DNA from: Anaerolineae bacterium
Lineage (GTDB): Bacteria > Chloroflexota > Anaerolineae > JAADDB01
DNA: 6,055 bases
Direction of reading: 5' to 3'
NCBI GenBank assembly: GCA_015486895.1
Contig: WFQT01000403.1
Location: forward strand, 1-6,055
In this document: positions 1 to 6,047 of the stretch, one piece after another
How positions within the stretch are numbered: the first letter of the stretch is position 1
Layout: each line of letters starts with the position of its first letter
Translations under genes and position numbers: made by a program
Notes under the pieces: generated by a model
What the model was told of the DNA's origin: nothing
Databases searched by the model: none
Seen by the model: only the letters and a program-made list of their open reading frames with translations

Positions 1-2580
1 ACGCAAGGTGTAAGGACCATCAGGTAAATTACGCGGGTCCCAAATGCCAAGGACGCCATTTTGCACCGGGTGGGTAAAAGGCCCTGCGACCCGGCCATAA
101 GCGCCGGGGTTGTGGCTAACGCCGTACTCAATGCGGTAAGAGACGAAATAGGGCACGTGCACACTCCCTTGCAGAGTTACTAGCCCGCCCACCTCGGCGT
201 TCTCCGCCGGTGCTGAGAGGGTAACCTCCGGTGGGAAGCAACCATTACTCTTCTCCGTTGGCAGTTCACTCACAATTTGCACCTTGTGTGCGTGCAACCA
301 GCCGCAAATAGGGAATGGCTTGGCATCTGGGTGTGTGGCCAGGTCGTGTGCCAACAGCCACGTCTGAAAGTCGGGAGGCGCCAAGAGTAACGTTTTTTCC
401 TCTCGCAACCCATCCGGGCAGTGATCCGTAGCCAACTTACCGCTGACTTTGTCCAGCAACACTTTATGATACCAGCTTTTCTCTGGCGCCGGGGGCAAGT
501 GGTCCACAGCGAACCACTCTAATTTACTCTCCGGGCAACTTTTCCCTGCTTCCACATCGCTGGGCGGGCAGATCGGTTTCTGAACCACCAGCGGTGCGCC
601 GTGGCTATCCACTGGCACTGCAAAATCGACCGTGGGCTGGCCTTTCAGCGCCGTCAGCATGAAATCTCGCCAAATGGGCCCGGCACCACTCACGCCGGAG
701 ACATGCTTCATGGTTGAGTAATCGGCGTTGCCGACCCAGACGCCGACAACCAGGTTCGGTGTATAACCCAGCGTCCAGTTGTCACGGAAATCATTGGTCG
801 TGCCCGTCTTGGCTGCCGCCGGATGCTCAGGACCCAGATAAAGGGGGCTGTGGGGGCCAAAAGCCGGCATGCGAGCCTGGTTATCGCTGAGAATCGAAGT
901 GATCAGGTAAACATATTGGGGAGCGACTACCCGTAACGGCTTGCTGGCCATATCTACTCGGCCCAACCAACTCACGGCAGGCTTGCTCCCCTTCTCTGTA
1001 CAGGCGGGGATCGTGGGATGGGCCACATAGACTTTAACCAGCTTGCCCGTTTTGTCTCTGATGCACTGGATGGGAACTGGCTTTTGGTAGACGCCATTGT
1101 TCGCTAGGGTAGCAAAAGCTCCCACCATTTCAATTAAAGGCACTTCGCCACCGCCCAAAGTGAGAGAAAGCCCGTAATCCGGCCGTGTCAGCGTGGTAAT
1201 GCCCATCTTGCGGGCCATATCCAAAAAAGCCGGCAATCCAATATGCTGCAGCGCCTTCACCGCCGGGATGTTGTAGGAGTTCGCCAGGGCCGCACGCGCT
1301 GAGACGATGCCGTGTTCTTTGCGGTCGTAGTTGATCGGCACATAAGGCGGACGTCCGGCGCCATCCGGGAATTCTGTCTTTACGTCCAAAATCGGCGTGG
1401 CCGGCGTCCAATAGTCTTTTTTACGGGCAAAATTAGTCAGATAAGTAATCGGCTTAATGGAGGAGCCCGGCTGCCGCGGCACGATGGCCATGTTAATTTG
1501 GCCGTCAATATCGGCGTTCTTGAAGTCCACGCTGCCCAACATGGTGAGGATTTCTCCCGTCTGAGGACGCACGGCTATCAAGGCAGCATTGTTGACATTG
1601 TGCCCGGCTAATTTCGCAATATGCTCCTTGGCAATCGCGTCTGCTTTCTGCTGCCAAGACCAGTCCAGGGTAGTGTAAATCTGCAAACCACCTCGCATAA
1701 GCAGCTCGGGGCCAATGTCGGGGTCTTTTTCCAGCATCTGCCGGACGTAAAGGACAAAATGTGGTGCCTTGAAGCTGTACGTCGGCTGCACAAATGATAG
1801 CTTCTCAGCCGCGGCGGCATCCGCTTCCGCCTGGGTGAGGTAGCCATGGCGCACCATTAAGGCAAGCACTGTCTTCTGACGAGCTTTTGCCGCCTTGGGG
1901 TTTGTGTATGGATCATAGAGGGATGGTGCCTGGGGTAAGCCGGCCAGAAGAGCCGCCTCCGCCAAGGTCAGGTCGGCTGCTTTTTTGTTGAAGTAGGTGT
2001 GGGCTGCCGTTTCTATGCCGTACGACTGGTTGCCGTAGCTGATCTCGTTCAGGTAAATTTCTAAAATTGTCTCTTTACTATAACGTCGGTTAATCTCGGT
2101 GGCCAAGACGATTTCCTTTAGCTTACGCTGGAGGTTACGTTTTGGAGAGAGGAGCACGTTTTTGACCAACTGTTGTGTAATGGTGCTACCGCCGCTAACA
2201 ACCGATTTGTGCCTCACAACTTGCCAAACAGCGCGAGCGATGCCTTGGGGATCGAAACCGGGATGTTGGTAGAAATTCGCGTCCTCGGTGGCCAACGTCG
2301 CCGCGATGAGATATGGCGAAATTTCCTTCAGCGGCACCACGTCCCGGCGCCCCATATTGGGGTCAAATGTTTCATTGAGCAAAGTACCGTGACGATCGTA
2401 GATTTTGCTGCTGATGAAATTTGTAGCAACTTTGTTGGCGAGCTGTTCTGGGGCAGGAAGGTGCTGCGCTAAATCAGCGTATGCCATTGCCGCACCACCG
2501 GCAATCAGAAGCGTCAATGCCAAAGTGACGACAAACCCCACTATGAAGCTTTTCAACCAGAGTTGTCTTTGCTGCTGCAC
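1..2580 (-). CDS. Class A penicillin-binding protein (PBP1A-type transglycosylase/transpeptidase), 3' end cut by the window
   Basis: Bifunctional peptidoglycan synthase that polymerises lipid II and cross-links stem peptides outside the membrane. I translated 860 codons with no stop. Residues about 10-35 form one membrane anchor after a short cytoplasmic tail. The GT51 domain follows: EDANFYQHPGFD (catalytic E99), GGSTITQQ (130-137), RKLKE (152-156, second Glu E156) and ILEIYLN (172-178). The transpeptidase domain has all three penicillin-binding motifs: SSIK (nucleophile S373), SYN (435-437) and KTG (591-593). After about residue 650 comes a Cys-containing extension (C671, C682, C721, C759, C781), then an Ig/FN3-like module from about 784 that is still open at the window edge. 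GTG at 2580 is the only start after the in-frame TGA upstream that fits a full anchor, and it has GGAAGG 6 bases before it. The class is certain; the exact subtype (PBP1A or PBP1C-like) and total length are not. It lies 131 bases downstream of the peptidase operon on the same strand. Confidence 0.96.
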   Translation of the reverse strand, partial: MQQQRQLWLKSFIVGFVVTLALTLLIAGGAAMAYADLAQHLPAPEQLANKVATNFISSKIYDRHGTLLNETFDPNMGRRDVVPLKEISPYLIAATLATEDANFYQHPGFDPQGIARAVWQVVRHKSVVSGGSTITQQLVKNVLLSPKRNLQRKLKEIVLATEINRRYSKETILEIYLNEISYGNQSYGIETAAHTYFNKKAADLTLAEAALLAGLPQAPSLYDPYTNPKAAKARQKTVLALMVRHGYLTQAEADAAAAEKLSFVQPTYSFKAPHFVLYVRQMLEKDPDIGPELLMRGGLQIYTTLDWSWQQKADAIAKEHIAKLAGHNVNNAALIAVRPQTGEILTMLGSVDFKNADIDGQINMAIVPRQPGSSIKPITYLTNFARKKDYWTPATPILDVKTEFPDGAGRPPYVPINYDRKEHGIVSARAALANSYNIPAVKALQHIGLPAFLDMARKMGITTLTRPDYGLSLTLGGGEVPLIEMVGAFATLANNGVYQKPVPIQCIRDKTGKLVKVYVAHPTIPACTEKGSKPAVSWLGRVDMASKPLRVVAPQYVYLITSILSDNQARMPAFGPHSPLYLGPEHPAAAKTGTTNDFRDNWTLGYTPNLVVGVWVGNADYSTMKHVSGVSGAGPIWRDFMLTALKGQPTVDFAVPVDSHGAPLVVQKPICPPSDVEAGKSCPESKLEWFAVDHLPPAPEKSWYHKVLLDKVSGKLATDHCPDGLREEKTLLLAPPDFQTWLLAHDLATHPDAKPFPICGWLHAHKVQIVSELPTEKSNGCFPPEVTLSAPAENAEVGGLVTLQGSVHVPYFVSYRIEYGVSHNPGAYGRVAGPFTHPVQNGVLGIWDPRNLPDGPYTLR

Positions 2581-2586
2581 GCTAAA

Positions 2587-2592
2587 CCTTCC
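2587..2592 (-). promoter_or_regulatory. Shine-Dalgarno of the PBP gene (GGAAGG)
   Basis: GGAAGG lies 6 bases before the GTG at 2580 and supports that start. It begins only two bases after the end of the 15-bp hairpin (2595-2629). Ribosome access could therefore be affected by that stem, and the stem's distal arm itself contains a similar GGAAG. Confidence 0.7.
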
Positions 2593-2594
2593 AC

Positions 2595-2629
2595 GAGACT
2601 TCCGAACTCATAGAGAGTTCGGAAGTCTC
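2595..2629 (-). repeat. Perfect 15-bp inverted repeat (hairpin) in the PBP leader
   Basis: The arms at 2595-2609 (GAGACTTCCGAACTC) and 2615-2629 (GAGTTCGGAAGTCTC) are exact reverse complements separated by 5 bases. In RNA from either strand this is a strong stem-loop. No T-run follows on either strand, so it is not a standard intrinsic terminator. It sits directly upstream of the PBP Shine-Dalgarno sequence. It could be an mRNA-stabilising 5' stem, a translation-control element, an operator, or a member of a dispersed intergenic palindrome family. Its presence is certain; its role is not. Confidence 0.9.
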
Positions 2630-2634
2630 CGCCA

Positions 2635-2640
2635 ATTATG
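2635..2640 (-). promoter_or_regulatory. Candidate -10 box (CATAAT) for the PBP gene
   Basis: CATAAT on the minus strand matches TATAAT at 5 of 6 bases and lies in the gap between the peptidase operon and the PBP gene. Initiation about 7 bases downstream would place the transcript 5' end at the start of the 15-bp hairpin. I see no good -35 hexamer at 16-18 bases: a TGGACA lies only 12 bases away. This is weak evidence, and the PBP gene could equally be read from the upstream operon. Confidence 0.25.
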
Positions 2641-2658
2641 TGCAAGACGTCCTGTCCA

Positions 2659-2692
2659 CCTGCTTGGTTCCCCCGGATAATGGGGAAGCAGG
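2659..2692 (-). repeat. Bulged inverted repeat after the peptidase operon
   Basis: CCTGCTT at 2659-2665 pairs with AAGCAGG at 2686-2692, and an inner CCCC/GGGG continues the stem after a 4-base bulge (GGTT on the plus strand). It starts about 20 bases after the stop of peptidase C, where a terminator would be expected. No T-tract follows on the minus strand, so a factor-independent terminator is not supported. It could be a 3'-end processing or pausing structure, or chance. Confidence 0.45.
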
Positions 2693-2711
2693 CGACCGTG
2701 GCGTGGGCGCT

Positions 2712-3722
2712 TCAGCCCAACGTAACCGGCTGCCGGACAAAAGTCAACAGCAAATCGGCGGCGGCAATCATATCGTTCTCGTCCACCACCTCCGCTTTGC
2801 TGTGCACGTAGCGGCTGGGGATAGAAACAGCCCCGGCCGGCACCCCCTCCCGGCTCAATTGAATAGAGCGAGCGTCAGTTGTGCCCCAGGGCAGTACTTC
2901 CAACTGGTACGGAATGCCGGCCGTTTCCGCAGTTTCCACCAACGCCTGGCGCACTCCGTAGTGAGCGATCATTCCCCTATCCATTACTTTGATAGCGGCG
3001 CCCTGGCCCAAAGCCAGCCCTAATTGCATTGCCTTAGGAGTGTCGGAGCCGATCGTCACGTCTACAGCAATGCCCACATCCGGCTGCACCCCGTAGGTCG
3101 CTGTCATGGCGCCTTTGGTGCCGACTTCTTCTTGGACGGTGAAAACGAAGTAAACGTCGTTGGCTGGCTTCTTTAAGCGTTTAGCCACTTCCAATAGCAC
3201 GGCACAACCAGAGCGGTCATCCATACTCTGGGCGAAAAGCCGGCTGCCCTGCTGGTGAAAGAAAGGGTAAAATGCGGCCGCATCCCCTACTTGTACCGGC
3301 GCATCTTCTTTGCTGGTAGCGCCCACATCCAGGTACCACTTCTCCCATGGGGGCACTTCCTCGCTTGAGCCGGGGCGCTTGCGTTCTTCGCGCTCAACGC
3401 CGAAGACTCCTATGGTGCCATTAGCGAAACGCACCCGGCTGCTGAGCAATACCAGTGTCCCTAACCCGCCCAATGGCCGCACTCGACAGAAGCCTTTCTC
3501 GTCAACATGGCTGACGAGCACGCCAATTTCATCCATGTGAGCAGCCAGCATGACCTTCTTCCCACCGGCTTGCCCTCGCTTGAGGGCAATGAGATTCCCC
3601 AAGGCGTCCTGCCGGATGTCATCCACGTACGGGGCGATTTCTGTTTGCACGAAAGCAGCCACCGCTTGTTCCTGGCCGCTGGGGCCAAATGTATGTACCA
3701 GTTTTTCCAAAAGCGCGATCAT
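2712..3722 (-). CDS. M42-family metallo-aminopeptidase, paralogue C (third in operon)
   Basis: Cytosolic di-metal aminopeptidase of family M42 (TET / FrvX / 'endoglucanase M' type), which removes N-terminal residues from short peptides. With the start chosen here the protein has 336 residues, at the short end for the family. Motifs in order are AAHMDEIG (His62 ligand, Asp64), MDDR (bridging Asp near 168), QEEVG (Glu198 base, Glu199 ligand), AVDVTIGSDTP (Asp221 ligand), GTTDA, and SRYVHS (His307 ligand). This is the most canonical of the three paralogues. An ATG at 3740 would add six residues. The ATG at 3722 is preferred because a perfect AAGGAG lies 6 bases before it and inside the longer reading. 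The gene starts 10 bases after B's stop, so coupled translation is likely. The family call is firm; substrate preference cannot be read from the sequence. Confidence 0.95.
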   Translation of the reverse strand: MIALLEKLVHTFGPSGQEQAVAAFVQTEIAPYVDDIRQDALGNLIALKRGQAGGKKVMLAAHMDEIGVLVSHVDEKGFCRVRPLGGLGTLVLLSSRVRFANGTIGVFGVEREERKRPGSSEEVPPWEKWYLDVGATSKEDAPVQVGDAAAFYPFFHQQGSRLFAQSMDDRSGCAVLLEVAKRLKKPANDVYFVFTVQEEVGTKGAMTATYGVQPDVGIAVDVTIGSDTPKAMQLGLALGQGAAIKVMDRGMIAHYGVRQALVETAETAGIPYQLEVLPWGTTDARSIQLSREGVPAGAVSIPSRYVHSKAEVVDENDMIAAADLLLTFVRQPVTLG

Positions 3723-3728
3723 GAGATG

Positions 3729-3735
3729 CTCCTTA
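3729..3735 (-). promoter_or_regulatory. Shine-Dalgarno of peptidase C fused to the stop codon of B
   Basis: TAAGGAG reads as the TAA stop of peptidase B (3733-3735) followed directly by GGAG. The full AAGGAG lies 6 bases before the ATG at 3722. A ribosome finishing B is thus placed on C's binding site. This decides the C start in favour of 3722 over 3740. Confidence 0.8.
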
Positions 3736-4848
3736 AGCATGTTTATTAGCTAATGCCGTTGGTAGTCCCGGCATAGCGTGTTGTAATAGGTGTAATAAGT
3801 TGATCAGGTCTTGTATATCAAATAGCGACACCGGCGTGTGCAGATAGCGGGTAGGAACGGCTAAAATAGCTACAGCCACGCCGCCCTTTACTAACTGGAC
3901 AGCCTGAGCATCGGTGCCGCCCACCCCCGGCTGTTTTAATTGCAAGGGAATGCTTGCCGCCTCTGCCTGGGCCAGAAAGTAACGCAGTAAGTGCGGGTCG
4001 GTAATCGTATGCCGGTCTAAAACGGTGATCGCCGGGCCTGCGCCTATGCGGGTTGTCGGACTCAAGTCCTCTTTTCGGGGCAGATCATCCGCTACCGTGC
4101 CTTCCAGGATGAGGGCGATATCCGGCTCCACGCGCCAGGCGGCTGCCGGGGCGCCTCGCAAACCCACTTCCTCCTGCACGCTGAAAATGCCGTACAGGTC
4201 AAACGGTAACCGTGGCCCCCGCAGGAGAGCCGTCAAGGCCAGACACCCTAACCGATCATCAAAGGCTTTCCCCATAAGCCGGCCTTTTTCCGGCAGACGG
4301 CCATCCTCTGGCAAGGTGGAAGGTGCCAAACCGGCGAACTTCATTTTCGTGACGAAGCTCACCGGGGTTCCTAGTGGCGCTTTCTGTAATGCTTCATCAC
4401 TGTCCTTAGCGCCGATGTCCACCCGCAAATCGTCCTTGTTGGTATGTTTGTCCCGCTCTTGCGGGGACTGCAAGTGTATCGGTTTGTAACCAATGACGCC
4501 CCGGAGGTTCTCGGACCCCACCGACACACGCTGGGCGACCAAAATGTCGGCGTTTATGCCGCCCGCCATTTCAAACTTGAGTTGGCCGTCCTCGTCAGCG
4601 CCGCTCACAACCAGGCCGACTTCGTCCATGTGAGCCATGACGGCCACCCGGGTGACATCGGTACCGTCTCCTCGTTTCACTGCGATGAGGTTGCCCAGTG
4701 CATCAGCATCCATTTCGTCCACATGGCCGCGCAAAGTACGGGCTAAGTGTTCCCGCACCGGTTTTTCACTACCGCTTACCCCTGGCAGTTCGGATAGCTC
4801 TTTCAACAGGAGAAAGAGCCCCGCTTGTCGGTACAATGCTTCACTCAT
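3733..4848 (-). CDS. M42-family metallo-aminopeptidase, paralogue B (second in operon)
   Basis: 371-residue cytosolic M42 aminopeptidase. The visible motifs are PGVSGSE near the N-terminus (22-28), MAHMDEVG (His73 ligand, Asp75), AFDDR (Asp197/198), QEEVG (Glu226 base, Glu227 ligand), ILEGTVADD, GGTDA, and RYLHT (His337 ligand). The residue aligned with the usual metal-binding Asp of family M42 is Glu249, in contrast to Asp in A and C. Glu at this place is a tolerated variant as far as I know, but it may alter metal choice or activity. The segment between about residues 124 and 190 is longer than in C and carries a charged stretch (QERDKHTNKDD), so the inserted dimerisation domain differs. 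It overlaps A by 8 bases and is followed directly by C. The family is firm; specificity is unknown. Confidence 0.95.
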   Translation of the reverse strand: MSEALYRQAGLFLLLKELSELPGVSGSEKPVREHLARTLRGHVDEMDADALGNLIAVKRGDGTDVTRVAVMAHMDEVGLVVSGADEDGQLKFEMAGGINADILVAQRVSVGSENLRGVIGYKPIHLQSPQERDKHTNKDDLRVDIGAKDSDEALQKAPLGTPVSFVTKMKFAGLAPSTLPEDGRLPEKGRLMGKAFDDRLGCLALTALLRGPRLPFDLYGIFSVQEEVGLRGAPAAAWRVEPDIALILEGTVADDLPRKEDLSPTTRIGAGPAITVLDRHTITDPHLLRYFLAQAEAASIPLQLKQPGVGGTDAQAVQLVKGGVAVAILAVPTRYLHTPVSLFDIQDLINLLHLLQHAMPGLPTALANKHA

Positions 4849-5923
4849 CTTCCTCCTCCTCCGGCAAAGTCATCGCCATTTCCCGGCGACTGTCTGACGT
4901 CAAACTGGCAGCAAACAGAGCTAACCATCTAGCCGCTGCCTGCACATCTTGCCATTGCAACGTCTCCACCACCGTGTGCATGCTCAACAACGAGAGAGAA
5001 ATCAGTGCCGTAGGGATACCGCTGCGAATGACTTGTAAGGCCCAGGCATCGGTGCCGCTGCGGCCGGTGACCACTTCCTGCAAATAGGGAATGCTCCACC
5101 GGTCGGCCACATCTTTCAGCGCCGACGTCAAGGGGGTGTGAAACTGGGGACCAACGGCCAAAACTGGCCCTTTCCCGGCCGGGAAAGCGTGCTCACTTTT
5201 AACGCCTGGCTGCTTAGCAAAACCGACATCCAGGGCAATGGCCAAGTCGGGGAAGACGGTATAGCCACCGGTAATGGCACCCTTGTGACCCACCTCCTCC
5301 TGCACGGCGGCTAAAAACACGATGTCCCATTCATGCTTATAACCTTGTAGTAAGCGCAGTGCTTCGATGATAGCAACTACGCAAGCACGGTCATCGAAAG
5401 CCTTGCCGGCCACCCGCTCATTCAACAGCTCCCAGAACGGTGCTGGGAAAGTGACAATGTCGCCGACACGAACCATTTGTCGTGCTTCTGCCTCGCTGTC
5501 TATTCCCACGTCTACTAGAATATTTTCCCAGGGCGGCACTTTATCCCCCTGGTCCACATGGGGCGGGCGCAGGCCGATGACGCCGGACAAGTCCTCCCGG
5601 CCGTGCACGATTACTTTTTGCCCGAAAATTGCTTTGCGGTCTAAGCCGCCTACGCCGCGAATGCGCAGGAACCCGTTCCAGAAGCCACTCACCAATAAGC
5701 CGATTTCGTCACTGTGTGCCGTCATAAGCAACCTACCCGGGGCCTCTTCGCCCCGTTTATGGGCCTCACCGTGTTTGACGGCAATAACGTTGCCCATGGC
5801 ATCCACCCGGAGCCCATCCACAAGTGGACGCACCTCGGCAATAATTTTCTCGCGTACCGGCCTCTCCCGGCCGGAGACGCCCACCGCCTCTGAAAGCTGT
5901 TGCAACAGTTCTTTGCCTTCCAA
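4841..5923 (-). CDS. M42-family metallo-aminopeptidase, paralogue A (first in operon)
   Basis: First gene of the triplet, a 360-residue cytosolic M42 aminopeptidase if read from TTG at 5923. Numbered from there, the motifs are GVSGRE (15-20), TAHSDEIG (His70 ligand, Asp72), AFDDR (Asp177/178), QEEVG (Glu209 base, Glu210 ligand), ALDVG (Asp232 ligand), SGTDA, and SMHT (His316 ligand). Two places depart from the usual pattern. AHSDEIG replaces AHMDEIG, and the run before the last His reads SLSLLSMH where family members commonly have a Pro-x-Arg-Tyr type sequence. The protein ends in an acidic tail (PEEEEDE) whose codons double as the Shine-Dalgarno of B. An ATG at 5968 would add 15 residues but has no ribosome-binding site. 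The TTG has a perfect one, and the longer N-terminus (basic, not family-like) would itself encode it. The family is firm; the start is probable. Confidence 0.93.
   Translation of the reverse strand: MEGKELLQQLSEAVGVSGRERPVREKIIAEVRPLVDGLRVDAMGNVIAVKHGEAHKRGEEAPGRLLMTAHSDEIGLLVSGFWNGFLRIRGVGGLDRKAIFGQKVIVHGREDLSGVIGLRPPHVDQGDKVPPWENILVDVGIDSEAEARQMVRVGDIVTFPAPFWELLNERVAGKAFDDRACVVAIIEALRLLQGYKHEWDIVFLAAVQEEVGHKGAITGGYTVFPDLAIALDVGFAKQPGVKSEHAFPAGKGPVLAVGPQFHTPLTSALKDVADRWSIPYLQEVVTGRSGTDAWALQVIRSGIPTALISLSLLSMHTVVETLQWQDVQAAARWLALFAASLTSDSRREMAMTLPEEEEDE
4852..4862 (-). promoter_or_regulatory. Shine-Dalgarno of peptidase B, embedded in the acidic-tail codons of A
   Basis: GGAGGAGGAGG precedes the ATG at 4848 and offers AGGAGG in two registers, 6 and 3 bases from the start. 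In A's frame the same bases encode consecutive Glu residues. The A stop and B start overlap as ATGAGTGA, the classic arrangement for coupled re-initiation. Confidence 0.8.
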
Positions 5924-5927
5924 ATTG

Positions 5928-5935
5928 ACCTCCTT
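5928..5935 (-). promoter_or_regulatory. Shine-Dalgarno deciding the TTG start of peptidase A
   Basis: AAGGAGGT is a full match to the 16S anti-Shine-Dalgarno core and lies 4 bases before TTG at 5923 (5 from the GG). The alternative ATG at 5968 has no purine-rich site upstream. Metal-ligand positions counted from the TTG (His70, Glu209/210, Asp232, His316) also fall close to those of characterised TET enzymes. Confidence 0.75.
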
Positions 5936-5955
5936 GAGGTTACGATGCCCTCCTC

Positions 5956-5987
5956 GTATAAGATACATTCATATAAGCACACTTAGA
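5956..5987 (-). promoter_or_regulatory. AT-rich patch, candidate operon promoter
   Basis: This is the most AT-rich stretch upstream of peptidase A. On the minus strand it contains TATATG, TATCTT and TTATAC, each a partial match to TATAAT. The best pair I find is TTCTAA with TATCTT at 17 bases spacing, which is weak in the -35 hexamer. Location, not match quality, is the main argument. A start here would give a short leader before the Shine-Dalgarno at 5928-5935. Confidence 0.25.
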
Positions 5988-6001
5988 ATCGTTGGTTACA
6001 G

Positions 6002-6015
6002 TGGGGTACGCCCCA
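6002..6015. repeat. Short 5-bp GC dyad upstream of the operon
   Basis: TGGGG (6002-6006) and CCCCA (6011-6015) flank a 4-base spacer. It is a small, stable-looking hairpin between the larger dyad at 6026-6047 and the AT-rich patch. It is short enough to be chance. Confidence 0.35.
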
Positions 6016-6025
6016 GAAACACGGT

Positions 6026-6047
6026 ACAATTCATGACGATGAATTGT
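6026..6047. repeat. 9-bp perfect inverted repeat, operator-like
   Basis: ACAATTCAT (6026-6034) and ATGAATTGT (6039-6047) are exact reverse complements with a 4-base spacer (GACG), 22 bases in all, about 100 bases upstream of the peptidase A start. It is AT-rich and has no T-run, which fits a dimeric repressor or activator site better than a terminator. The gene beyond the window edge is unknown, so the dyad could instead belong to that gene's 3' end. Confidence 0.5.

Noticed and set aside
1130..1847. Small open frames on both strands inside the PBP gene
   Set aside because: The continuous 860-codon minus-strand frame with GT51 and transpeptidase motifs covers this region; the others are out-of-frame shadows.
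2659..2692. Intrinsic terminator for the peptidase operon
   Set aside because: The stem is bulged and no T-tract follows on the minus strand; kept only as an inverted repeat.
2640..3023. Plus-strand open frame of 127 codons starting in the intergenic gap
   Set aside because: Most of it is antisense to peptidase C, its product resembles no family I know, and the minus-strand gene has clear catalytic motifs.
4025..4489. Plus-strand open frame of 154 codons
   Set aside because: It lies fully antisense to peptidase B, has a low-complexity Arg/Ser/Pro-rich product with no recognisable domain, and is explained as the mirror of a GC-rich coding frame.
2712..5923. Endoglucanase (cellulase) function for the M42 genes
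   Set aside because: M42 proteins are often labelled this way from an old annotation; the HxD, DD, EE, D/E and H metal-peptidase ligands visible here indicate aminopeptidases.
5722..5982. Minus-strand ATG at 5982 opening an 86-codon frame
   Set aside because: It is in another frame over the start of peptidase A, encodes no family motif and lacks a ribosome-binding site.
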